From the NCBI GenBank assembly GCA_964535025.1, contig CAZHRW010000041.1, positions 1-35,797 of the forward strand: a stretch of DNA of 35,797 bases, read 5' to 3'. Source of the stretch: JAAYZK01 sp964535025 (GTDB taxonomy: Bacteria > Planctomycetota > Phycisphaerae > SM23-33 > FEN-1343). Within the stretch, counting starts at the first letter, position 1; every line of letters starts with the position of its first letter. Both the position numbers and the translations under genes were made by a program. This document shows positions 24,571-31,945 of the stretch, piece after piece. The notes under the pieces were generated by a model. It had not been told where the DNA came from, made no database searches, and saw nothing but the letters and a program-made list of their open reading frames with translations.

Positions 24571-27500
24571 TCAGGCGACGTCCGCCTTGGTGGTCACCTT
24601 GGCCACCAGGGCCTGCTTGAAGCCCAGCAGCAGCGGCGAGGCGATCGCGATCGACGAGTACGTGCCGAACAGGATGCCCGCCAGCAGCGTGAAGCTGAAC
24701 CCGTGGATGCCGTCGCCGCCCCAGATGTACATGATCAGCACGACGATCAATGTCGTGCCCGAGGTCAGCAGCGTTCGGGACAGCGTCTGGTTGATCGACT
24801 GGTTCAGGATGGTCGGCGTGACGGTCACGGACCGTTTGCGGTTCTCGCGGATCCGGTCGAAGACCACGATGGTGTCGTTGACCGAATAGCCGATCACCGT
24901 CAGGACCGCGGCGATGACGGCCATGTCGATCTTGAACGCGTCGAACATCAAGGCCTTGCCCACCGCCGTCGACGCCGCCCAGCCGCACAGGGCGACCAGG
25001 CCGACCACGACGAGGGTGTCGTGGATCAGGCAGATCACCGCCGCCAGGCCCCAGCGGACCGACCCGAACCGCCACCAGAGGTAGCCGATGATCACCAGCC
25101 ACGACAGGCCGATCGCGATGAGCGCCTGGGCGCTGGTCCGGCCGGTCATCGCGGCGTCGAAGTTCGTCTGCGACTCCAGGCTCTGCCGGGCCGCCAGCGC
25201 GTCGGTCAGCAGTTCGGTCTCCCGGGCGACGAAACGCTTCCAGGCCGCGTCGCTTCCGGCGCCGCTGTCCACGTCGTCGCTGCGGACGATGACGGCGAAC
25301 TGGACGTACCGGTGCGGGTGGTTGGGGGCGGCTTCGAGGGGCAGGACCGTGGTGTCGGCGAGCTGCAGGTCTTCCCGTCCCGCCTGAAGGCGGGTATCCC
25401 GCAGGCGCTGTTCGAGCTGCGCCTGCGCCATCGCCTGCTCGGGCGTGTTGACGTCGAAGGCCATCAGCAGCCCGCCGCGGTTTTCCAGCAGCGCCTGGCG
25501 GAACCTGCCGCCGACGGTGCGATCATCGACCAGCTCGTCGGTCAGCTCGACGTACCCGTCGGGGCCGATCGACAGGTTCAGCGCCTCGACGGTCCGCCCG
25601 GCCAGCACGGTGGCGTCCACGGGCTGGGTGGAGCTGAGCAGGCCCTCGAAGGCCGTGTTGAGCACCTCGCGGACCTGGCTGTACTTCGGCTCGATCGACG
25701 TCACCTGGTAGCGCGGGTCGGGGAGGGTCTTGTCGAGTTCCTCGGCGGTCAGCGTCCGGTTGCCGTCGGCGTCCAGCAGGGCGAAGGCCCGCTCGTCGCG
25801 CCCCTGGGCGGTCCACTCCGCCAGCGACACGGCGCCGTCGCCGGCGCCGCCGCCGGCGCCACGGTCGTAGGTGGCGATGAAGTCGTCGACGCGGCTGTCG
25901 GTGCGCAGCTCGTTGACCTGCACCGACTGGCCCGACATGGACTTGACGTCCAGCTCGGACGCGGCGGCCCGGATCGCCTGTTCGACACGGGCGTCGGTGG
26001 GCAGCTCGCCGTCGATCAGCGCATCGTCATTGAGACGGATGACCGCGCGGGTGCCCTGGGCGAACTCGATACCCAGCAGGTTCCTGCGGCGGGTGCCCAC
26101 GGCGACCAGACCGGCGACGATCAGGACCGCCGAGACCGCCCAGAACGCGTGGCGCTTGGAGAACCAGTTGATCTTCGGCGTGCCCACCAGCTCGGCCATG
26201 GCGGTGTTCCACGCCGCCGGGCCGATCAGGTGGAAGATCCACCGCGTGACGCACAGGGCGGTGAACAGGCTGATGGCGATGCCGATGCCCAACGTCGTGG
26301 CGAAGCCGCGGATCTCCTGGGTGCCGGCCCAGTAGAGGATCGCGCAGACCAGCAGCGTGGTGACGTTGCCGTCGATGATGGCGCTGCGGGCGCTGGTGTA
26401 GGCCTTGTCGACGGCGGCGCGCAGGTTGCTCTCCCGCCGGCGCTCCTCGCGGAGGCGTTCGAAGATCAGCACGTTGGCGTCGACGGCGATGCCGATGGTC
26501 AGGATCAGCCCGGCGATGCCCGGCAGGGTGAACACCACGTCGAAGGCCGACATGGCCGCCAGGATCAACACGATGTTCATCGCCAGGGCGACGTCGGCGA
26601 CGGACCCGGCGAACCAGTAGTACATCAGCATGAACGCGACCACGCCGATCAGGCCGATCCAGCCGGCCCGCCAGCCGCGATGGATGTTGGCCTGCCCGAG
26701 CGTCGGGCCGATCGACTCGACGGCGACCGGCTCGGGGTCGACGCGGGCGCGGAGCGTCCCGGCGTTCAGCAGGCGGATGAGGTCGTTGCGCTCCTGGTCG
26801 GTCCGCTGGCCGGTGATGATGCCGCGCTCGCGAATGCCCGACTCGATCCCCGGGGCCGAATCGACCTCATCGTCCAGCAGGATGGCCATGGCGTCGCCGA
26901 CGTGGGCGCTGGTCAGCGCGTAGAACCGGTCGGCGCCCCGCCGGTCCAACTCGAACCCGACGACCTGTGCGCTGCGGCGCGGGTCGTAGTCGGCGTAGGC
27001 CCGCTCCAGCGCCCACTGCGGGCCGTCCTTCGTCTGGAGCATCGCTTCATCCGGCCGGTTGGACAGCAGGATGTACGACTCGGCGCCCCGGCGGGCCACG
27101 ACGTGGTGACGGGCTTCCAACTCGTCGGCCGTCTCCTTGTCGCGGACCTTGAACCACTGGTACGGGCGGCCCCGGTCGCGGGCGGCCTGGGGGCCGAGAT
27201 CGGCGAACTCGTCGAGGTACTCCTGGGCGCGGGACGGCAGGATCCTCAGACCCTCGAACTGGACGTCCTCGGGAAGAACCCGCGGCGCGATCCGGAACTC
27301 CAGGACGCCGGCGTTCTTGACCAGGCGAATCAGGTCCTGCGGGTCGTCCAGCCGTCCCCGCGCGTTGGCCCAGTCCTTGTACAGCCGCGCCACTTCGTCC
27401 AACTGCTCCGCCGCGTCGGGATACGCCTCGCGAAGCGCGGCCAGGTCCGACGCGAACAGCTCCCGACGCGTCTTGACGTCCTCGCTGTCCAGCTGGCGGG

Positions 27501-28227
27501 CGATCTTCGGCGGATCGTACAGATCCAGCACCGCCATCACGTGACTGGGCCGGAGGTTCGTCGCCAGCAATTCATCCAGGGCGTCGCGATAATCGTCCTT
27601 GGCCGTGTCCAGCGCATGGGTCAGCTTGTCGATCTCGGTCTGCTTGGCGTCGGCCTTCTCGCGGTCGACCGGCTCGGTCGTCTCCAGCGCGACCAGCTCC
27701 TCTTCCAGCACCGCCAGCCGGTCGGCAATGGCGGCCTGCTCGGCCTGGACCTTGTCGTGCAGGGCGGCGACCTTCCGCAGACGCTCGGCGCGGCCGTCAT
27801 CGGCGCCGAGCTTCCCGGCGATCAGCGCCTCGCGGTCCTCGCCGGTCGCGTTGGCGACCCGCCGGATGAACGCGCGGGTGATGTTCCGCTCGGTCAACGC
27901 GTCCAGGGCGTCGACGAACGCCAACTTCGCCTCGCGGGCGGCCGGCGAGCCGACGGGCATGCGGACCTCCAGGCGGTCGTCACCGACCGGCCGCCACTGG
28001 AGGTTCATCACCCCCTGCGGATCGACACGTTCCTTGAGCGTGTCCATCACCGCGTTGAGGGTGTCCCGCTTGTCGCGGACATCCTCGGTGTCGACCTTGA
28101 AGATCAGGCTGTGCCCGCCTTCGAGGTCCATGCCTTTCTTGAGCGGCTTGGTGGCCAGCGCCAGCACCGCCAACACCAGCAGGGCGCCGAGCATGGCGAA
28201 CCGCAGGCCAAGAGGTTTACCTTTCAT
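24571..28227 (-). CDS. secDF: Fused protein translocase SecDF with EF-hand-like insertion
   Basis: Inner-membrane motor (1218 residues) that helps pull exported proteins through SecYEG using the proton gradient; SecD and SecF are fused. SecD signs: TM1, KKGMDLEGGHSLIFKV, and LPGIAGLILTIGIAVDANVLIFERLREE. SecF signs: WRFGSVRWGLAAVICLIHDT and LTVIGYSVNDTIVVFDRIRENRKR. It is longer than usual because the SecD periplasmic part has a ~150-residue helical, coiled-coil-rich insertion (~130-290), and the SecF periplasmic part has two EF-hand-like loops at about 782-804 (DRGAGGGAGDGAVSLAEW) and 811-828 (LLDADGNRTLTAEELDK). The second is a canonical Ca2+ loop. The ATG at 28227 gives a normal N-terminus. 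Upstream genes in the same direction are an unknown exported protein and yajC. Confidence 0.93.
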   Translation of the reverse strand: MKGKPLGLRFAMLGALLVLAVLALATKPLKKGMDLEGGHSLIFKVDTEDVRDKRDTLNAVMDTLKERVDPQGVMNLQWRPVGDDRLEVRMPVGSPAAREAKLAFVDALDALTERNITRAFIRRVANATGEDREALIAGKLGADDGRAERLRKVAALHDKVQAEQAAIADRLAVLEEELVALETTEPVDREKADAKQTEIDKLTHALDTAKDDYRDALDELLATNLRPSHVMAVLDLYDPPKIARQLDSEDVKTRRELFASDLAALREAYPDAAEQLDEVARLYKDWANARGRLDDPQDLIRLVKNAGVLEFRIAPRVLPEDVQFEGLRILPSRAQEYLDEFADLGPQAARDRGRPYQWFKVRDKETADELEARHHVVARRGAESYILLSNRPDEAMLQTKDGPQWALERAYADYDPRRSAQVVGFELDRRGADRFYALTSAHVGDAMAILLDDEVDSAPGIESGIRERGIITGQRTDQERNDLIRLLNAGTLRARVDPEPVAVESIGPTLGQANIHRGWRAGWIGLIGVVAFMLMYYWFAGSVADVALAMNIVLILAAMSAFDVVFTLPGIAGLILTIGIAVDANVLIFERLREERRRESNLRAAVDKAYTSARSAIIDGNVTTLLVCAILYWAGTQEIRGFATTLGIGIAISLFTALCVTRWIFHLIGPAAWNTAMAELVGTPKINWFSKRHAFWAVSAVLIVAGLVAVGTRRRNLLGIEFAQGTRAVIRLNDDALIDGELPTDARVEQAIRAAASELDVKSMSGQSVQVNELRTDSRVDDFIATYDRGAGGGAGDGAVSLAEWTAQGRDERAFALLDADGNRTLTAEELDKTLPDPRYQVTSIEPKYSQVREVLNTAFEGLLSSTQPVDATVLAGRTVEALNLSIGPDGYVELTDELVDDRTVGGRFRQALLENRGGLLMAFDVNTPEQAMAQAQLEQRLRDTRLQAGREDLQLADTTVLPLEAAPNHPHRYVQFAVIVRSDDVDSGAGSDAAWKRFVARETELLTDALAARQSLESQTNFDAAMTGRTSAQALIAIGLSWLVIIGYLWWRFGSVRWGLAAVICLIHDTLVVVGLVALCGWAASTAVGKALMFDAFKIDMAVIAAVLTVIGYSVNDTIVVFDRIRENRKRSVTVTPTILNQSINQTLSRTLLTSGTTLIVVLIMYIWGGDGIHGFSFTLLAGILFGTYSSIAIASPLLLGFKQALVAKVTTKADVA

Positions 28228-28277
28228 CAGCGATCTCTCTATCTGTATCGGAGGGTTGTGGAAGCATGCCTTTCCGT

Positions 28278-28294
28278 CGCGGCCGCCGGCCGCG
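28278..28294 (-). other. Palindromic hairpin in the secDF leader
   Basis: cgcggccg (28278-28285) and its exact complement (28287-28294) around one base, 50 nt upstream of the secDF ATG. It could be a processing or attenuation element; no terminator-like T-run follows. Confidence 0.3.
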
Positions 28295-28395
28295 GGGGTC
28301 TACAGGGGTTTATCGGTCAACCGATCGGCGGGCGCCACGAAAAGCGCCCTGCAAGCCGTTAGGAGATAAGGAGATGTCCGCCGGCTCGCCGTCGG

Positions 28396-28893
28396 TCACG
28401 CCCGCGGCGGCGCCCGGGGGGCGACCGCAGTGTCGACCATCGGCTCGGACGGCCGGGCGGGGCGGTCGGGCCGGCGCGCCGGCCGGTGGGGCCGGTCGTC
28501 GGACGTCGCGGGCGTTGCCGGGACGGCCGTGGCACCGTCGCCGCCGACATCCCGGTCCCCGCCGGTCGACAGCACGGTTTCGGCCGCGACGAGGGCATCG
28601 CGGGCCTCGGGGGCGACCGGCGGCACGGCCAGGCCGTGTCGGCGGGCCCAGTCGGTCAGCGCCGCCGGCAGGCGGGGCGCGCCGTCGGGGGCGATCGTCA
28701 CGCGGCCGTCCGTCTCGACCACGCGGAACGCGCCGCCGCTATCGGCCGCCAGCGCATCCAGTTGCGCGCGGGCCGCGACGCTGAGCGCGTCGCTCCGCCA
28801 TCCCGCGCGCCGGCCGTCGACCCGGCAGGTCGCGCGGACCGGCCCGGTCGTCAGCACCAGCAACGCCAACAGGATGTGCAGCGGTTTGCTCAT
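28396..28893 (-). CDS. Unknown exported protein between yajC and secDF
   Basis: Protein of 165 residues, not recognised. It starts with a clear signal peptide (MSKPLHILLALLVLTTGPVRA) and has Cys23 just after the predicted cleavage site, but no lipobox (it reads RATC). A middle part (~25-110) looks like a small folded domain with helices (LSVAARAQLDALAADSG) and a short beta hairpin (FRVVETDGRVTIAPDG). The tail (~110-165) is Pro-, Arg- and Ala-rich and probably disordered. No ribosome site is evident before the ATG. It lies 62 nt after yajC and 168 nt before secDF on the same strand. A link to Sec-dependent export is suggested by position only. The low-complexity tail leaves some doubt about the true 3' extent, though not the frame. 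Confidence 0.6.
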   Translation of the reverse strand: MSKPLHILLALLVLTTGPVRATCRVDGRRAGWRSDALSVAARAQLDALAADSGGAFRVVETDGRVTIAPDGAPRLPAALTDWARRHGLAVPPVAPEARDALVAAETVLSTGGDRDVGGDGATAVPATPATSDDRPHRPARRPDRPARPSEPMVDTAVAPRAPPRA

Positions 28894-28918
28894 AACGCGT
28901 GCATGCAGGTTATTCGTA

Positions 28919-28934
28919 CGCCGCCCACGCGGCG
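28919..28934 (-). terminator. Short hairpin after yajC
   Basis: cgccgc (28919-28924) and gcggcg (28929-28934) with a 4-nt loop lie between the yajC stop and the next start on the minus strand. It is too short and lacks a T-run, so partial termination or mRNA end stability is as likely as full termination. Confidence 0.3.
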
Positions 28935-28955
28935 GCGGTTTACGGCCCGTCGCGC

Positions 28956-29504
28956 CTATTTGCGCTCGTCTTCGGCCTGCTCGGGCGGCCCGACGTGGCT
29001 GATGGCCTTGCGGACGAAGCGCATGCGCGTGTTGGCGGCGTCGTCGACCTTGACGACGATCTCGTTGTCGCGGACGTCGACGACGGTGCCGATGATCCCG
29101 CCGATCGAGGTGACCTTGTCGCCCTTCTTGAGGTTGGAGAGCATGGCCTGGCGCCGCTTCTCGGCCTGCCGCGACTTACGGCTCCCGAAGTACCACAGCA
29201 GCGCGAAGCCCACCAGCAACAGCGGGAGGAACCACCGCTGCAGGAACGGGGTGGGCTCCTGCGCGGTGTCCGTGTCGGCCGGTTGGGTGGTGGGGGTCTT
29301 CGAGTCGTCGACCCGCTCGTCGTCGGTCGCTTCTTCCTCCAGGGCCTCTTCGCCGTTGTCCTGGGCGGTCGTATTTCCGGTGGTGTCGTCCGCCGGGACG
29401 CCGACGTCGTCGCCGGGCTGGGCGAGAGCGTAGCCGCCCAGGCCGGGAATCATCGCCGTGGCCCACAGGCCCACGAGTATCCACAGTGCCGTCCGTTTGG
29501 TCAT
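28956..29504 (-). CDS. yajC: Preprotein translocase subunit YajC, N-terminally extended
   Basis: Small membrane protein (182 residues) that associates with SecDF. The YajC core is in the C-terminal half: membrane helix FLQRWFLPLLLVGFALLWYF (~90-109), basic stretch SRKSRQAEKRRQAMLSNLK, then KKGDKVTSIGGIIGTVVDVR and EIVVKVDDAANTRMRFVRKAI, the family hallmark. Typical YajC is about 100-115 residues. Here an extra ~85 residues precede it: a signal-like hydrophobic segment (MTKRTALWILVGLWATAMIP) and an acidic, Thr-rich linker (EEALEEEATDDERVDD), so the linker probably lies outside the membrane. The ATG at 29504 has AGGAA about 8 nt upstream. It heads a yajC-unknown-secDF unit. A predicted promoter with an overlapping inverted repeat lies 70-100 bp upstream. 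Confidence 0.9.
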   Translation of the reverse strand: MTKRTALWILVGLWATAMIPGLGGYALAQPGDDVGVPADDTTGNTTAQDNGEEALEEEATDDERVDDSKTPTTQPADTDTAQEPTPFLQRWFLPLLLVGFALLWYFGSRKSRQAEKRRQAMLSNLKKGDKVTSIGGIIGTVVDVRDNEIVVKVDDAANTRMRFVRKAISHVGPPEQAEDERK

Positions 29505-29562
29505 GATGTCGTTCCTATCCAGCGGTTCAGTGTTTACGTGTCGTCCGCCGCGAGGGGCCGCG

Positions 29563-29605
29563 ACAATGAACCGGTCATTGTGGCGCCGCGGCGGCGCGGC
29601 GTCAA
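29563..29605 (-). promoter_or_regulatory. Predicted yajC promoter with overlapping inverted repeat
   Basis: Minus-strand TTGACG (29600-29605), 17-base spacer, CACAAT (29577-29582). A perfect inverted repeat ACAATGA-N5-TCATTGT (29563-29581) overlaps the -10 and the predicted start point, as an operator would. No regulator gene adjoins. Confidence 0.45.
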
Positions 29606-29681
29606 TGGTGGAATCGCACCCCCTTTGCCCATTCCTATCGGCCGGTGCGGCCGGTCGGTGAAAAACGGCGCGGCCGAAAGC

Positions 29682-29710
29682 TTGCCTTCGTCGGGCGGCC
29701 CACCTATACT
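29682..29710 (+). promoter_or_regulatory. Predicted promoter of the isopropylmalate/isocitrate dehydrogenase family gene
   Basis: TTGCCT (29682-29687), 17-base spacer, TATACT (29705-29710), leader about 30 nt. It is back to back with the yajC promoter. Confidence 0.5.
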
Positions 29711-29748
29711 GCCGCGTTTCCGCTGGGGTTAAGAAAGGATGGATGGAC

Positions 29749-30855
29749 ATGAGACTGGCAGTCATCGGCGGCGACGGCACCGGTCCGGAAGTGGTGGCCG
29801 AGGGCCTGAAGGTTCTCAAGGCCGTCGCTGAGAAGGAAGGCTTCACCTACACGACGGAGGACTTCGACGTCAGCGGCGACCGCTACCTGGCCCGCGGCGG
29901 CGACCCGGCCAGGCCGTCGATCGAGGTGATCAGCGATGAGGAGATCGACCAGCTCCGCGCGTACGACGCGATCTACCTCGGCGCCGTCGGGCACCCCGAC
30001 GTGGCGCCGGGCATCCTCGAGAAGGGCCTGCTGCTGAAGACCCGCTTCGACCTCGACCAGTACATCAACCTCCGGCCCGTCAAGCTCTACCCCGGCGTGC
30101 CCTGCCCGCTGGTCGGCAAGACGCCCGAGGACATCGACTTCGTCGTGGTCCGCGAGAACACCGAGGACCTCTACTTCGGCGGCGGCGGGTTCCTCCGCAA
30201 GCATACCCCCCAGGAGGTGGCCACGCAGGAGATGATCGCCACCCGCTTCGGCGTCGACCGCTGCGTGCGGTACGCCTTCGAGCTCACCCGCCGGCGCAAG
30301 GAAGCCGGCTACCCCGGGCGCCTGACGCTGGTGGCCAAGGTCAACGTGCTGACCTACGCCCACAACCTCTGGGAGCGGGCCTTCCACGCCATCGGCGAGG
30401 CCGACTACCCCGACATCGAGCGCGACTACAACCACGTCGACGCCTGCTGCATGTGGTTCGTCAAGCAGCCCGAATACTACGACGTGATCGTCACGCCCAA
30501 CATGTTCGGCGACATCATCACCGACCTGGCCGCGATGATCCAGGGCGGCATGGGCGTCGCCGCCGGGGGGAACCTCAACCCCGCCCCCGACGGGGTCTCG
30601 ATGTTCGAGCCCATCGGCGGCTCGGCCCCCAAGTACACAGGCAAGAATGTCATCAACCCCATCGCCGCGATCGCCTCGATGGCCATGCTGCTCAGCGAGA
30701 CCGGCCGCAAGCTCGACGATCCGAAGCTCGCCGCCGCCGGCCGGCGGGTCGAACAGGCCATCATCGCCACTACGCCCAAGATGAAGAGCCAGTCCGCCGG
30801 GCGGATGGGCTACTCGACCACCGAGGTCGGCGACCTGGTCTGCGACGCGCTGTAG
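29749..30855 (+). CDS. 3-isopropylmalate/isocitrate dehydrogenase family enzyme
   Basis: NAD(P)-dependent decarboxylating dehydrogenase of 368 residues, the size of LeuB. Visible family signs: AVIGGDGTGPEVV at the start, ATP-free substrate site NLRPVKLYPGVP, VVVRENTEDLYFGGGG, catalytic Lys in LVAKVNVLTYAHNLW, metal-binding Asp in TPNMFGDIITDLAAMIQGG, and cofactor loop EPIGGSAPKYTGKNVINPIAAI. The GSAPKYTGKN loop has no Asp-Ile pair that I can read with confidence for NAD choice. LeuB (leucine synthesis), tartrate dehydrogenase and homoisocitrate dehydrogenase share this frame, and no leu genes adjoin, so no symbol is given. ATG 29749 (9 nt from AAAGGA) is preferred; ATG 29743 is also in frame. 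Confidence 0.88.
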   Translation: MRLAVIGGDGTGPEVVAEGLKVLKAVAEKEGFTYTTEDFDVSGDRYLARGGDPARPSIEVISDEEIDQLRAYDAIYLGAVGHPDVAPGILEKGLLLKTRFDLDQYINLRPVKLYPGVPCPLVGKTPEDIDFVVVRENTEDLYFGGGGFLRKHTPQEVATQEMIATRFGVDRCVRYAFELTRRRKEAGYPGRLTLVAKVNVLTYAHNLWERAFHAIGEADYPDIERDYNHVDACCMWFVKQPEYYDVIVTPNMFGDIITDLAAMIQGGMGVAAGGNLNPAPDGVSMFEPIGGSAPKYTGKNVINPIAAIASMAMLLSETGRKLDDPKLAAAGRRVEQAIIATTPKMKSQSAGRMGYSTTEVGDLVCDAL

Positions 30856-30864
30856 CCGCGCCGC

Positions 30865-31794
30865 CTACTCGTCGGCCGCCGGCGGGGCGGGCCGGACCTC
30901 GATCAGCGGGGCGGGCGTCTTCTCGCTGGTGGCGTAGAGGGTCACGCCGTCCGCGCCGTAACAGAGCGCTTCGCCCTGGCGGCGGCGGGGCAGGACGATG
31001 CGGCGGGGCCGGCGGGCGAAGGCTTCGGCCCATCGCTCGCCGCCGCGGCGGGTGACCTCGAAGGCGTCGCCGTAGGTCCCGATGATCGCACGGCGGCCGT
31101 CGGGGCTGATGTCCATGGCCGTGACCGGCGCGCAGTCGAGCGTGGCGATCCGCTCGGCGACGAGCCGTTCGGACGGCTGCGTGGCCGGCGCCGCCAGGGG
31201 CAGGCGGTAGACGCCGGAGGGGCCGATAATCTGCTTGTCGACCAGGTAGACCGCCGGCTCGGTCGGATCGACGGCAACGGCCTCGCAGTCCCTCGGGCCG
31301 TCGGCGTAGGTGAAGGTGATCGTCCGGCGGACGCGGAACGTCTCGCGGCTGGCCGTCGCGGGCGCCCGCGGGTCCGGCTCGGTCGCCAGGTAGAGCCGCA
31401 CCACCGGACGGCGACGGTCGTTGTCGCCGACGTCGGCGACGATCAGCGTGGGCGTCCCGTCGAGGACCGCCGACGCCATGTCCTCCCAGTCGACGTGCCT
31501 GGCGCCCCGCAGCAGGATCTGCCCCACGTGGCGGCCGCGACGGTCGACGGCGAACAGCCGGGGCCGGTCGCCCGAGTCGTTGTGGGTCCACAGCACGTCC
31601 GCATGCCGTCGCGACGCCGCCAGGCCGCTGCTCTCGTCGATGGCCGCCCGCTCGAGGCGCGCGACGACCCTGCCCCGCTCGTAGCGGATCGGCGCCGCCG
31701 GCTGCGTCGCCGCCGGCCGGCTGGACGGCCGCGTCGCCGCGATCGTCAGCAGCGCCGCCGCGAGCAGCACCGTGCCTGTCACACTGGGACGCAT
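30865..31794 (-). CDS. Secreted beta-propeller-like protein
   Basis: Exported protein of 309 residues. The start at 31794 has GGAG 9 nt upstream; an ATG at 31803 is in frame but abuts that site. Signal peptide: VTGTVLLAAALLTIAATRP. The mature part reads as repeated four-stranded blades: IDESSGLAASRRHADVLWTH with NDSGDRPRLFAVDRRG, GARHVDWEDMASAV, LIVADVGDNDRRRPVVRLYL, CEAVAVDPTEPAVYLVDK, VTAMDISPDGRRAIIGTYGD, and EALCYGADGVTLYATSEKTP. The 'ESSGL...WTHNDSGD...DWEDMA...GDN' series is typical of a widespread family of unknown function that I would call an esterase-like or NHL-like propeller. Catalysis is not shown. It is divergent from the VIT/VWA gene and its 3' end is 9 bp from the dehydrogenase stop. 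Confidence 0.8.
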   Translation of the reverse strand: MRPSVTGTVLLAAALLTIAATRPSSRPAATQPAAPIRYERGRVVARLERAAIDESSGLAASRRHADVLWTHNDSGDRPRLFAVDRRGRHVGQILLRGARHVDWEDMASAVLDGTPTLIVADVGDNDRRRPVVRLYLATEPDPRAPATASRETFRVRRTITFTYADGPRDCEAVAVDPTEPAVYLVDKQIIGPSGVYRLPLAAPATQPSERLVAERIATLDCAPVTAMDISPDGRRAIIGTYGDAFEVTRRGGERWAEAFARRPRRIVLPRRRQGEALCYGADGVTLYATSEKTPAPLIEVRPAPPAADE

Positions 31795-31945
31795 CGGGTT
31801 CATCTCCACGATCCATCGTCGCCGATCGGTCCGGCCTTTTCCACCCTTGCGGATTTTCTCGCCCTGCGGGGGAACCGCCCGCCGTCCGGGGCGTCCAACC
31901 CTGTAGACCCGTGGGAGATCCGAACCGCTTGTGGAGGCTGCGACC

